From NCBI RefSeq assembly GCF_002101815.1, contig NZ_LQPM01000026.1, forward strand, positions 1 to 52,536: a stretch of DNA of 52,536 nt, read 5' to 3'. Source of the DNA: Mycobacterium paraense. GTDB taxonomy: Bacteria > Actinomycetota > Actinomycetes > Mycobacteriales > Mycobacteriaceae. The notes under the pieces were generated by a model. That model saw nothing but the letters and a program-made list of their open reading frames with translations. It made no database searches and had not been told where the DNA came from. This document shows positions 16,809-24,975 of the stretch, piece by piece. Both the position numbers and the translations under genes were made by a program. The stretch's first letter is position 1. The number at the start of each line of letters is the position of its first letter.

Positions 16809-18056
16809 ATGAAGTTTGTTCTGGCGGCCCACGGGACCCGCGGCGATATAGAACCCTGCGCCACGGTCGGTGCAGAGCTGCGGCGACGAGGACACGACGT
16901 CCGAATGGCGGTGCCGCCCAACCTGGTTGACTTCGTGGAGGCCGCCGGCGTACCCGCCGTGTCCTACGGACCGGACACGCGAGAGCAAGTCGTGGCCGTC
17001 GCGGATTTCACCCACAACGCGCTGAAGGTCCAGAACCCGGTCAACTTCATGCGCGACCTGAGGGAGCTTTTCGTCGAGGGTTGGGCGGAGATGAGCCGCA
17101 CGCTCACCTCGCTGGCCGACGGGGCCGACCTGTTGGTGACGGGCCAGACGTACCACGGGGTGGTGGCCAATGTCGCTGAGTACTACGACATTCCGGTCGC
17201 GGGGCTACATCACTTCCCGGTGCGGGTCAACGGTCAGCTCGGCGTTCCGTTTCTCCCGTCGCCGGCGCCCGCGGTGCGTGCGACCTTGACGGCGGGCTGG
17301 TGGCTGTATTCGCAGATCACCAAGCCCAACGAGGACGCGCAACGCCGGGAACTGGGCCTGCCCGGCACGACGGTTTCGGCCTGGCGGCGGATGGCCGACA
17401 ACGGAACCCTCGAGCTGCAGGCCTACGACCAGGCGTTGTTCCCGGGTCTCGGCGCGGAATGGAATGGCAAGCGCCCCTTCGTGGGTTCCCTCACGCTCGA
17501 GTTGGGGGCCGACACCGACGACGAGGTCGCGTCCTGGATCGCCGCCGGGAAACCGCCCATCTACTTCGGTTTCGGCAGCACGCCGGTCCAGTCCCCCGCC
17601 CAGACGGTGGCGATGATCGCCGACGCCTGCGCCGAATTGGGCGAACGCGCGCTGATCTATTCCGGCGGCGAGGGTCTCGATACGGATCCGGGTTCCGACG
17701 TGAAGCTGGTCGGCCACGTCAACTACTCCACGATCCTGCCCACCTGCCGGGCGGCGGTCCACCATGGCGGAGCCGGCACGACGGCCGCCAGCCTGCGCGC
17801 CGGGCTGCCGACGCTGATCTTGTGGGACGTGGCCGACCAGTTCATCTGGGCGACTCAGGTCAAACGCCTGAAAGTCGGTTCCGCCAAGAAGCTTTCGCGA
17901 ATCACGCGAAAATCTTTGGTCCGGCAGCTCCGCACGATCCTGGCGCCGGACCGCGTGGCCCGGGCCCGCGAGATAGCGCCGAAAATGACCAAGCCCGCCG
18001 TCGGCGTCGCCACCGCCGCCGACCTGCTGGAGCAGACCGTCCGCGTCGGCGTCTGA
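16809..18056 (+). CDS. Glycosyltransferase family 1 (Rv1526c-like)
   Basis: A 415-residue GT-B enzyme that transfers an activated sugar to a lipid acceptor at the membrane. The N-terminal Rossmann half opens with MKFVLAAHGTRGDIEP, and the C-terminal donor site has HHGGAGTTAASLRAG at about 318-332, the motif of sterol/macrolide-type nucleotide-sugar transferases, followed by a D/Q pair (DVADQ). It is third in the pks5-papA4 row, 55 bp after papA4, with a weak ribosome site (AAGG about 14 nt upstream). It is clearly paralogous to the minus-strand enzyme at 18904-20169. The sugar specificity cannot be deduced; in related LOS and GPL loci such enzymes add deoxyhexoses or hexoses. Confidence 0.92.
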   Translation: MKFVLAAHGTRGDIEPCATVGAELRRRGHDVRMAVPPNLVDFVEAAGVPAVSYGPDTREQVVAVADFTHNALKVQNPVNFMRDLRELFVEGWAEMSRTLTSLADGADLLVTGQTYHGVVANVAEYYDIPVAGLHHFPVRVNGQLGVPFLPSPAPAVRATLTAGWWLYSQITKPNEDAQRRELGLPGTTVSAWRRMADNGTLELQAYDQALFPGLGAEWNGKRPFVGSLTLELGADTDDEVASWIAAGKPPIYFGFGSTPVQSPAQTVAMIADACAELGERALIYSGGEGLDTDPGSDVKLVGHVNYSTILPTCRAAVHHGGAGTTAASLRAGLPTLILWDVADQFIWATQVKRLKVGSAKKLSRITRKSLVRQLRTILAPDRVARAREIAPKMTKPAVGVATAADLLEQTVRVGV

Positions 18057-18070
18057 ATTCGTTCGCGGGT

Positions 18071-18904
18071 CTAGGGTTGCCGCGTGGCGGCCGCATCGCG
18101 CTGGACGAGCGGGAAGGACTTGTACCACTTGCGGCGGTGCGCCGCCCCCATCTCGCGCAGGATTCCCATGGCGGCGGGCCAGCCGTGATTTCTGCGCAAG
18201 CCTCGAATCATCTCCCGGCTGGAGCCCCAGTGGTACTTGCGGCTGCCGAAGTAGGTGTTCGCGGTCTTGCGCCCGAAGTGGTTGACGTAGGCCATTTCCG
18301 TTGTATACAAACCGAATCCGGCCTTGCGGGCCCGCAACGCCAGGTCGAGATCGAGCCCCCAGCCGTAGCGCCCGAAGGTGTCCAGGTCCATTCCGCCGAC
18401 GGCGTCCCAGCACTCCCGGGACATCACCAGCGCGGTCCCCTCGATGGCGGGCACCACGCGATACAGCGGCCGGGGGACGTAGCTTTCGGCGTCGGGTATG
18501 CCGTCGACCACCGCGTAGGGGAACCCGATGTTGAACATCGGCCCCACCATGCCGACGTCCGCGGGCAGCCGCGGGTCGAGCAGGGCGGCGATGAATCCCC
18601 GCGACAGGCGGGTGTCGTTGTTGAGCGTCATCGCGTGGGAATACCCCTCCGCGAACGCAGTTCGGAATCCGAGTTCGCTGCCGCCGGCCCAGCCGAGGTT
18701 CTTGCCGGGCGTGACGACGCGCTCATCGCCGATCTTGGGGTAGTCGCCCCGATTGTCGACGATCAGATAGTTGGCGCCCTCGCGCTCCAGATCGGCCAGC
18801 AGCGCGTGTGTGTACTCGTGCTGGCCGTAAACCGGCACGGTGATCAGTAGGGACACAACCGGAGCGTACCCCGGCTCTCGCGGGTCCGAGGGGCGTTCCG
18901 ACAT
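18071..18904 (-). CDS. wbbL2: Glycosyltransferase family 2, WbbL2-like
   Basis: A 277-residue GT-A enzyme, resembling Rv1525 (wbbL2) in position and pattern, annotated there as a possible rhamnosyltransferase. Visible marks are LLITVPVYGQ at the nucleotide-binding start, NLGWAGGSELGF, the metal-site NNDTRLSRGF, and a GWGLDLDLALRARKAG acceptor-side motif with the catalytic-type acidic residue. There is no membrane helix. The ATG at 18904 overlaps the stop of the upstream GT1 by one base (TGATG), so translation is coupled; a GTG about 14 codons further in is a possible alternative. It converges on the plus-strand GT1 with a 14-bp gap. Confidence 0.9.
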   Translation of the reverse strand: MSERPSDPREPGYAPVVSLLITVPVYGQHEYTHALLADLEREGANYLIVDNRGDYPKIGDERVVTPGKNLGWAGGSELGFRTAFAEGYSHAMTLNNDTRLSRGFIAALLDPRLPADVGMVGPMFNIGFPYAVVDGIPDAESYVPRPLYRVVPAIEGTALVMSRECWDAVGGMDLDTFGRYGWGLDLDLALRARKAGFGLYTTEMAYVNHFGRKTANTYFGSRKYHWGSSREMIRGLRRNHGWPAAMGILREMGAAHRRKWYKSFPLVQRDAAATRQP

Positions 18905-20169
18905 CAGCCAAACCCTTCGCGGCGGGCGGCCTTTTCCAGCAGATCGGCGGCGGTCGTGACGCTTTCGGCGGGCTTGGTCATCTGTGCGGCCACCTCGCGT
19001 GCCCGGCTCGCATACGTCGGCGCGAGGACCGACCTGAGGTCGCCGGCCAGCGTTTTGGCGGTCGTGCTGGAGAACCGGCGGGCCGAGCCGACTTTCAGCT
19101 GCTTGATCTGGGCCGCCCAGATCGGCTGATCGGAGGTGATCCACAGAATCAGCGCAGGGACGCCGGCCCGCAAGCCCGCGGCCGTGGTGCCCGAGCCGCC
19201 GTGGTGCACGACCGCGCGGCAGGTGGGGAAGATCGCGGCGTGATTGACCGCCGTCACAACCTTCACATGGCCGAAATCGGGGACGCCGGTGTCGTGTGCG
19301 CGTGAGCAGATCAGTGCCCGTTCGCCCAGCTCGGCGCAGGCCCGGCCGATCATGGTGACGAGGTCCTTGAGGGACCCGACGGGCATGCTGCCGAACCCGA
19401 AGTAGATCGGCGGCGTCCCGGCGGCGATCCACGACACCACCTCGTCGTCGGCGTCGGTGGGCCACTCCATCGTCAGCGCGCCGACGAAGGGCCGCCGAGC
19501 GCCCCACTCCGCCGCCAACCCGGGGAAGCACAGGCCGTCGTAGGCCTGGATCTCCAGCGCGTTCCGGTCGGACATCCGTTGCGGCGCAGGGCAAGTGGCG
19601 TTCGGCAGGCCCAGATCCCGGCGCTGCGCGTCCTCGGCGCCCCGGGTGAACCGCCAGTACATCCAGTCGAGGGTCTTCATCGTCGAGCGCACCACCGGCG
19701 CGGGCAAGCGCGCCGGGAACGCGATGTGGCCGTTGGGCCGCATCGGGTAAAAATGCAATGCGGCCAATGGAATGTCGTGGTACTCCGCAACATTGGCGGC
19801 GATCTCTTGGTAGAGCTGCCCCGTCAGCAGCAGGTCGGCCCCGTCCGCGAGCGGCTTGAGCGCCGCGCCCAGCTCTTCGAAACCCGCCCTGACGGGCTCC
19901 ATGGCCTCGCGCGCCAGTTTGACCGGATTGGTGAACTTCCACGAGTTGTGCAGGAAATCCTCGTCGAGCTGCTGCTGGGAATCCCGCTGGCCGTAGGCCA
20001 CCGCGGGCAGCCCGGCCGACTCGACGAAGCCGATCAGGTTGGGCGGCACCGCAACCCGGACGTCGTGGCCACGGCGCTGCAACTCGCGTCCGACGGCCGC
20101 GAGGGGCTCGATGTCGCCGCGAGTTCCGTAGCTTGCCAAGGCAAACTTCATGACGGAGTTGGGCGACAT
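18904..20169 (-). CDS. Glycosyltransferase family 1 (Rv1524-like)
   Basis: A 421-residue GT-B sugar transferase, a close paralogue of the enzyme at 16809. It has MKFALASYGTRGDIEP near the N-terminus and VHHGGSGTTAAGLRAG in the donor site. I chose the ATG at 20169 because AAGGA lies just upstream and the ATG overlaps the stop of the methyltransferase gene (TGATG); an ATG at 20151 would give the shorter N-terminus more usual in the family. Middle gene of a tight three-gene row: methyltransferase, GT1, GT2. The order matches Rv1523-Rv1524-Rv1525. Confidence 0.92.
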   Translation of the reverse strand: MSPNSVMKFALASYGTRGDIEPLAAVGRELQRRGHDVRVAVPPNLIGFVESAGLPAVAYGQRDSQQQLDEDFLHNSWKFTNPVKLAREAMEPVRAGFEELGAALKPLADGADLLLTGQLYQEIAANVAEYHDIPLAALHFYPMRPNGHIAFPARLPAPVVRSTMKTLDWMYWRFTRGAEDAQRRDLGLPNATCPAPQRMSDRNALEIQAYDGLCFPGLAAEWGARRPFVGALTMEWPTDADDEVVSWIAAGTPPIYFGFGSMPVGSLKDLVTMIGRACAELGERALICSRAHDTGVPDFGHVKVVTAVNHAAIFPTCRAVVHHGGSGTTAAGLRAGVPALILWITSDQPIWAAQIKQLKVGSARRFSSTTAKTLAGDLRSVLAPTYASRAREVAAQMTKPAESVTTAADLLEKAARREGFG

Positions 20170-20954
20170 CAGTCCTTGGCGAAGTGGTAGACGCGGTAGG
20201 AGAACCCGCCGGAGCGGCGCAGCTCCCAGTCCAACACGCCCACGCCGTACCGGATCAACGAGTTCATGAATCCCGGCAGGCGGCCGCTGATCTGCTGCTG
20301 GGTGCGCCGGGTGTTGGCGTCCAACCCGCGCTTGGCCTCTTTGTCGATGTCGCGTTCCGAGATCTTGCGTAGCGGCGCGGCGGCCAGCGCCGCCTCCCAT
20401 TCGGCGACGACGGGAGCGCGCCGGGAATCGGTGTAGAGGAAATGCCCGCCGGGGCGCAGCACGCGGGCGACTTCCTCGAGGAAACCGGGGAAGTTCGGGT
20501 ACTGATGGGAGGCCTCGACGTTGATCACCGCGTCGAAGGATTCGTCGGGGAACGGCAGGTTTTGGGCGTCGCCCTGCACGAATTCCAGGCCCGACAGCTG
20601 GTGCCGTTCCCGGCACTTGTCGATGCTGGCGGGGTTGAGGTCCAGCCCGGTGTAGGAGGCGGGGCCCAGGTTGCGCATGATGTACGACGCTCCCCCGCCG
20701 GCCCCGCAGCTGACCTCGAGCACCTTCTTGCCGGTGAGATCCACCTGCGAGGCGGTCACGTGATAGAGCTGGATGCAGTACCGGTTGGGCTCGTCGGACG
20801 CCGCCAGCGTCAGGCCCATCGGCGGGTCTTCCTCGTAGCCGAAGTTGAAGAAAACCACGTCATCGCCGACCTGGCGGGTGCCAAGGGGCAGAAAGTACTT
20901 CGTGGTGAGCTTGCCGACGAGCGGGTTGGATTGCAGGCGGTAACCGATGGCCAT
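20169..20954 (-). CDS. SAM-dependent O-methyltransferase of the Rv2952/Mtf family
   Basis: A 261-residue class I methyltransferase. The N-terminal pattern FNFGYEEDPP is shared with mycobacterial glycolipid methyltransferases (PGL and GPL types). The SAM site is VLEVSCGAGGG (motif I), with GDAQNLPFPDESFDAV (motif II/III) and LRPGG. It probably methylates a sugar hydroxyl of the glycolipid. The ATG at 20954 has no convincing ribosome site; a TAACAC element ends 7-8 nt before it, so a leaderless message is possible. First gene of the row with GT1 and GT2, and divergent from mmpL12. Confidence 0.9.
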   Translation of the reverse strand: MAIGYRLQSNPLVGKLTTKYFLPLGTRQVGDDVVFFNFGYEEDPPMGLTLAASDEPNRYCIQLYHVTASQVDLTGKKVLEVSCGAGGGASYIMRNLGPASYTGLDLNPASIDKCRERHQLSGLEFVQGDAQNLPFPDESFDAVINVEASHQYPNFPGFLEEVARVLRPGGHFLYTDSRRAPVVAEWEAALAAAPLRKISERDIDKEAKRGLDANTRRTQQQISGRLPGFMNSLIRYGVGVLDWELRRSGGFSYRVYHFAKD

Positions 20955-21081
20955 GGGGAGAGTGTTACACGGATCCGCGGCGCCCCACGCCCGATCGGCG
21001 CCTTGACCTCGTCGCCGACCAGGGCTTTGGGCGCGCCCGCGCGCCGGATTCCAGGGGGCTGACCAGCGCATTCGCTGTCAA

Positions 21082-21100
21082 GATCACGGCGGGATCACGG
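21082..21100. promoter_or_regulatory. 11-bp-spaced direct repeat within an inverted repeat, upstream of mmpL12
   Basis: GATCACGG occurs at 21082-21089 and 21093-21100, exactly 11 bp apart, the spacing seen for OmpR-family response regulators. The pair is enclosed by TCAAGATC (21078-21085) and GATCTTGA (21111-21118). This lies in the 204-bp divergent region between the methyltransferase and mmpL12 genes, about 60 bp before the mmpL12 start. A TAGGGT -10 candidate at 21147-21152 ends 6 bp before the GTG. The regulator is unknown. Confidence 0.4.
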
Positions 21101-21158
21101 TCGGGGTGTAGATCTTGATTAGCCCGCGCGACGGCGGCCTTGATTGTAGGGTGGTTGC

Positions 21159-24100
21159 GTGTCGAGCCGGACTGGCACGGGCGAGGCAGCCAAGCCTGGG
21201 GGAATCTTCGACCGCATAGGCGATGTCGTCGTGCGGTGGCCGCTGCTTGTCATCGCCTGCTGGATAGGGTTCGCGGCCATCCTCTGGCTGGTATTTCCGC
21301 CGCTGATGGTAGAGGCCGGCAGGCACGAGCAAAAGCCCCTGCCGGACAACGCCCCGACGGTGCTCATCAACCAGGAGATGGCCCAGGCCTTCTCCACTCC
21401 CGGCAAGGACTCCGCGGCCCCCAAGAGTCCCGGGGACGCCAAGAAGGCCGGCGACGCCGGCGGCGACGGGGGCGGCGACAATCCGCTGGGCGGCGGCGGC
21501 TCGCTCCTGATGATCCTGCTGACCGACGAGAACGGCATCTCACCGGCCGACGAGGCTGTCTACGCCAAGCTGGTGGACAAGCTGCACCAGGACAAAGCCG
21601 ACACCATGACGGTGCAGGATTTCCTCACCACCCCCCAGATGCGCGAGGTCCTGGCGAGCAAGGACGGCAAGGCCTTCATCTTGCCGGTTTCTTTCCCCGG
21701 GGCGGCCACCGCGCCCACGACCATCGCGGGCTACCACCACGTCAAGGACATCGCCAAACAGGTCACCGAGGGAACGTCGTTGACCGCCTACGTCAGCGGG
21801 CCGCTGGCCACTCTCGCCGACGCCACCGAAATGGCGATGGAGGACGCGCACTTCATTGAGATCGGCACCGTCGCGGCCGTGCTGATCATCCTGTTCCTCA
21901 TCTATCGCAACGTGGTCACGATGTTGCTGCCGCTGCTCAACATCGGCGCATCCATCGCGGCATCACAGGGCTTGTTGTCCGGTCTGAGCACGCAGTTCGG
22001 CCTGCCGGTGATCTTGCAGAGCCTCGTGCTGATGACCGCGGTCATGGTCGGGGCGGGAACGGACTACGCCGTCTTCCTGATCAGCCGCTATCACGACTAC
22101 GTGCGGCACGGCCACAGCTCCGATCAGGCCGTCAAGATGGCGATGATGTCGATCGGCAAGGTCATCACGGCATCGGCGGCCACCGTCGCGGTGGCATTCC
22201 TGGCGATGGCCTTCACCAAGCTGCAGGTGTTCTCGGCCGTCGGGCCGGCCATTTCGATTTCGGTCGTCGTGGCACTGCTGTCCGCGGTCACGCTGCTACC
22301 CGCCCTGATGGTGCTCGCCGGCCGGCGCGGCTGGATCAAGCCCGGGCGCGACCTGACCACCCGCACCTGGCGGATCATCGGAACGCGCGTCGTGCGCCGG
22401 CCCAAGATCCATTTGATCGGAAGCCTGGTCGTGCTCATCGCGTTGGCCAGTTGCACGAGCGTGATGCGCTTCAACTACGACGACCTCAAGACGATGCCCG
22501 CGTCCGTGGACAGCTCCAAGGGATACGACGCGATGAACGCCCATTTCCCGGCGAACGCGCTCACACCGATGGTGCTGTTCATCAAGTCACCGTCCCACGA
22601 CCTGCGGTCGCCTACCGCCCTCGCCGACCTCGAGCAGATGGCCAGCCGGGTGAGCCAGCTGCCCGGCATCACGATGGTGCGGGGTCTGACCCGGCCCAAC
22701 GGGGAGCCCCTGGAGCAGACCAAGATCTCGTTCCAGGCCGGCGAGGTCGGCAACAAGCTGTCCGAGGGCTCCACCCAGATTCAGGAGCATGGGAACGACC
22801 TGGACCGGCTGGTGAACGGCTCCAACCAGTTGGCCGACGCCCTGGCCCAACTTCGCGATCAGGTCAACGGGGCGGTGACCAGCCTCGGCCCGGCCGTCTC
22901 GGCGCTGACGGCCATGGAACAGCTGGCCGGCGGTGACCGCACCATCAACGCGCTCGACCAGGGCGCCGCCATGACCGGGCAGATGAAGAAGCTGGGCGAC
23001 AACCTCAGCATGTCCACGGTGAACGCCGAAAACATCGCCGCCTGGGCCGGCCCGATGCTGGTGGCCCTCAACAACAGCCCGGACTGCAATGCCGACCCGG
23101 GCTGCGTGAATTCCCGCGCCAGCCTGGCCGCGATGGTGCAGGCCAACAACGACGGCACCCTGAACTCGATCAAGATCATGGCCCACAACCTGCAATCGGC
23201 CGGGCAAGCGCAGACCGTCGGGCAGACGCTGGACAAGGTCCAGCAGACGCTGACCCAGGCCTCCAGCGCCATGAAGACGATCAAGAACCTGCAGACCACG
23301 ATGGGCCAGGCGGAGCAGGGCGCCAACGCGCTCGCAGACGGTAGCCGCGCCATCGCCGGCGGCGTGAAGGAACTGGTCGATCAGACCAGAAACATCGGCA
23401 GCGGCCTCGGTGAGGCGTCGCAATTCCTGCTGAGCATGAAGCACGACACCGACAGCAAGCCGTCGATGGCCGGCTTCAACATCCCGCCGCAGATCATGAC
23501 CAGGGACGAGTTCAAGAAGGGCGCCGCGATCTTCCTCTCCCCGGATGGGCACGCGGCCCGGTACCTCATCCAGAGCGCCATCAACCCCTTCTCCACCGAG
23601 GCGATGGATCAGATCCCGAAGATCATCAAGGCTGCCCAGTCGGCGCAGCCCAATACCGAACTGTCGGACGCCAAGGTTGCGGTGGCGGGCCTGCCCAGTG
23701 GGCTTGACGACACGCGTAACTACTACAACGACGACATCGGTTTCATCGTCTTCGCGACCATCATCATCGTGTTCCTGATCCTGGTCGGCCTGTTGCGGGC
23801 GGTGGTTGCGCCGCTGTACCTCATCGGTTCGGTGCTGCTTTCGTATTTGTCCGCAATGGGTCTCGGCGTCTTGGTGTTCCAGATGATCCTCGGACAGAAC
23901 CTGCACTGGAGCCTGCCCGGCTTGTCGTTCATCCTGCTCGTCGCCGTCGGCGCGGATTACAACATGCTTCTGATCTCGCGCATCCGCGACGAATCACCGC
24001 ACGGCGTGCGCGTCGGTGTGATTCGCACCGTCGGTTCCACCGGTGGCGTGATCACCTCGGCCGGCCTGATCTTCGCGGCCTCGATGTTCGGGTTGATGAC

Positions 24101-24854
24101 CGCCAGCATCTACACCATGGCCGAGGCCGGTTTCATCCTCGGGATGGGCATCTTGATCGACACCTTCCTGGTGCGCACGATCACCGTGCCGGCCATGGCC
24201 GCGCTGATCGGCCAGAAGAACTGGTGGCCATCGCATCTCGGTAAGAGCGCGGCCCAGGTGTACGCGGCCCACCAGCGCAAGCAGCAACAGCTGGAACAGC
24301 TGACCGACCAGCTGGTCCGGATGAAGGTGATCCCGAGCCGGGACGCGTTGGCCCCGGCAACCGCCTCCGCGGGGGCGAATGGGGCCGCTGCGCCGCTGAT
24401 TCCCGACGACCTGCTGGTCCGCTTGAAACTCGTTCCGCCAAGCCACAAGTCGCGGAGCAAATCACGTCGGCCGCGGTCGAACGGCATCGCGAAGGCGAGG
24501 TCGGGTTCCGGCAACGGCCAACGCTCGAGCGCACGCCTGCCCGAGCATGCGCTTCCGTTGTTCGATCTCAGTGGCCTGCCGGATCACGTGACCGACGATC
24601 TTCGCGATTCGGCGTCGGATCTCCAGTCGCCCACGAACGGTAACGACGATCCCTACCTGGGCCACTCGCTGCCGCTGTTCGGTCAGGACTTCCTGTCGCC
24701 TCGCCCGATCACTGTCGGCGCCAAGGCAAATGGGCATTCGAACGGCAACGGGCACAGCGAGGAATCCGCCGCGGACGACGCCGACAATTCGCTGCCACTG
24801 TTCGGTGCGAGCAGCCCGGCGTCCCGGGGCGCCAACGGCAACGGGCACGGCTGA
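21159..24854 (+). CDS. mmpL12: MmpL-family RND transporter (MmpL12-type)
   Basis: A 1231-residue inner-membrane protein of the proton-driven MmpL family, expected to move the finished or nearly finished glycolipid across the membrane. It shows the duplicated RND plan: a first membrane helix (about 28-48), a periplasmic loop, a helix bundle with GAGTDYAVFLISRYHD, a second large loop with coiled-coil-like Gln/Asn-rich sequence (about 530-780), and a second bundle with VGADYNMLLISRIRDE. Both Asp-Tyr pairs needed for proton relay are present. A long hydrophilic cytoplasmic tail (about 1030-1231) carries three evenly spaced LPLF motifs. The GTG start sits 6 bp after a TAGGGT -10 candidate, suggesting a leaderless message. 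Neighbours match Rv1522c; it is convergent with fadD. Confidence 0.95.
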   Translation: MSSRTGTGEAAKPGGIFDRIGDVVVRWPLLVIACWIGFAAILWLVFPPLMVEAGRHEQKPLPDNAPTVLINQEMAQAFSTPGKDSAAPKSPGDAKKAGDAGGDGGGDNPLGGGGSLLMILLTDENGISPADEAVYAKLVDKLHQDKADTMTVQDFLTTPQMREVLASKDGKAFILPVSFPGAATAPTTIAGYHHVKDIAKQVTEGTSLTAYVSGPLATLADATEMAMEDAHFIEIGTVAAVLIILFLIYRNVVTMLLPLLNIGASIAASQGLLSGLSTQFGLPVILQSLVLMTAVMVGAGTDYAVFLISRYHDYVRHGHSSDQAVKMAMMSIGKVITASAATVAVAFLAMAFTKLQVFSAVGPAISISVVVALLSAVTLLPALMVLAGRRGWIKPGRDLTTRTWRIIGTRVVRRPKIHLIGSLVVLIALASCTSVMRFNYDDLKTMPASVDSSKGYDAMNAHFPANALTPMVLFIKSPSHDLRSPTALADLEQMASRVSQLPGITMVRGLTRPNGEPLEQTKISFQAGEVGNKLSEGSTQIQEHGNDLDRLVNGSNQLADALAQLRDQVNGAVTSLGPAVSALTAMEQLAGGDRTINALDQGAAMTGQMKKLGDNLSMSTVNAENIAAWAGPMLVALNNSPDCNADPGCVNSRASLAAMVQANNDGTLNSIKIMAHNLQSAGQAQTVGQTLDKVQQTLTQASSAMKTIKNLQTTMGQAEQGANALADGSRAIAGGVKELVDQTRNIGSGLGEASQFLLSMKHDTDSKPSMAGFNIPPQIMTRDEFKKGAAIFLSPDGHAARYLIQSAINPFSTEAMDQIPKIIKAAQSAQPNTELSDAKVAVAGLPSGLDDTRNYYNDDIGFIVFATIIIVFLILVGLLRAVVAPLYLIGSVLLSYLSAMGLGVLVFQMILGQNLHWSLPGLSFILLVAVGADYNMLLISRIRDESPHGVRVGVIRTVGSTGGVITSAGLIFAASMFGLMTASIYTMAEAGFILGMGILIDTFLVRTITVPAMAALIGQKNWWPSHLGKSAAQVYAAHQRKQQQLEQLTDQLVRMKVIPSRDALAPATASAGANGAAAPLIPDDLLVRLKLVPPSHKSRSKSRRPRSNGIAKARSGSGNGQRSSARLPEHALPLFDLSGLPDHVTDDLRDSASDLQSPTNGNDDPYLGHSLPLFGQDFLSPRPITVGAKANGHSNGNGHSEESAADDADNSLPLFGASSPASRGANGNGHG

Positions 24855-24895
24855 CGCCCGATCCTCTAGCCTCTAGCGGCGGCGTGAACCTTTAT

Positions 24896-24952
24896 CGAGA
24901 TTGACGCTGGCGCGACGAAGTACGAGTGGATGACGCGCTAGCGTCAATCTCG
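24896..24952. repeat. 57-bp palindrome between mmpL12 and fadD
   Basis: CGAGATTGACGCTGGCGCG (24896-24914) pairs with CGCGCTAGCGTCAATCTCG (24934-24952) with one mismatch in 19, around a 19-nt loop. It lies between two convergent genes, so it could serve as a bidirectional terminator. Size and shape resemble the 58-bp repeat near ileS, but the sequence is unrelated. It looks like a dispersed palindromic unit. Confidence 0.8.
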
Positions 24953-24975
24953 GCGTTCAAAGGCGGGCGGCGGCG

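Noticed and set aside
18071..19942. 623-codon minus-strand open frame ending with the WbbL2-like protein
   Set aside because: Its first 345 codons are out of frame with the GT1 gene they overlap; only the part from 18904 is a GT2.
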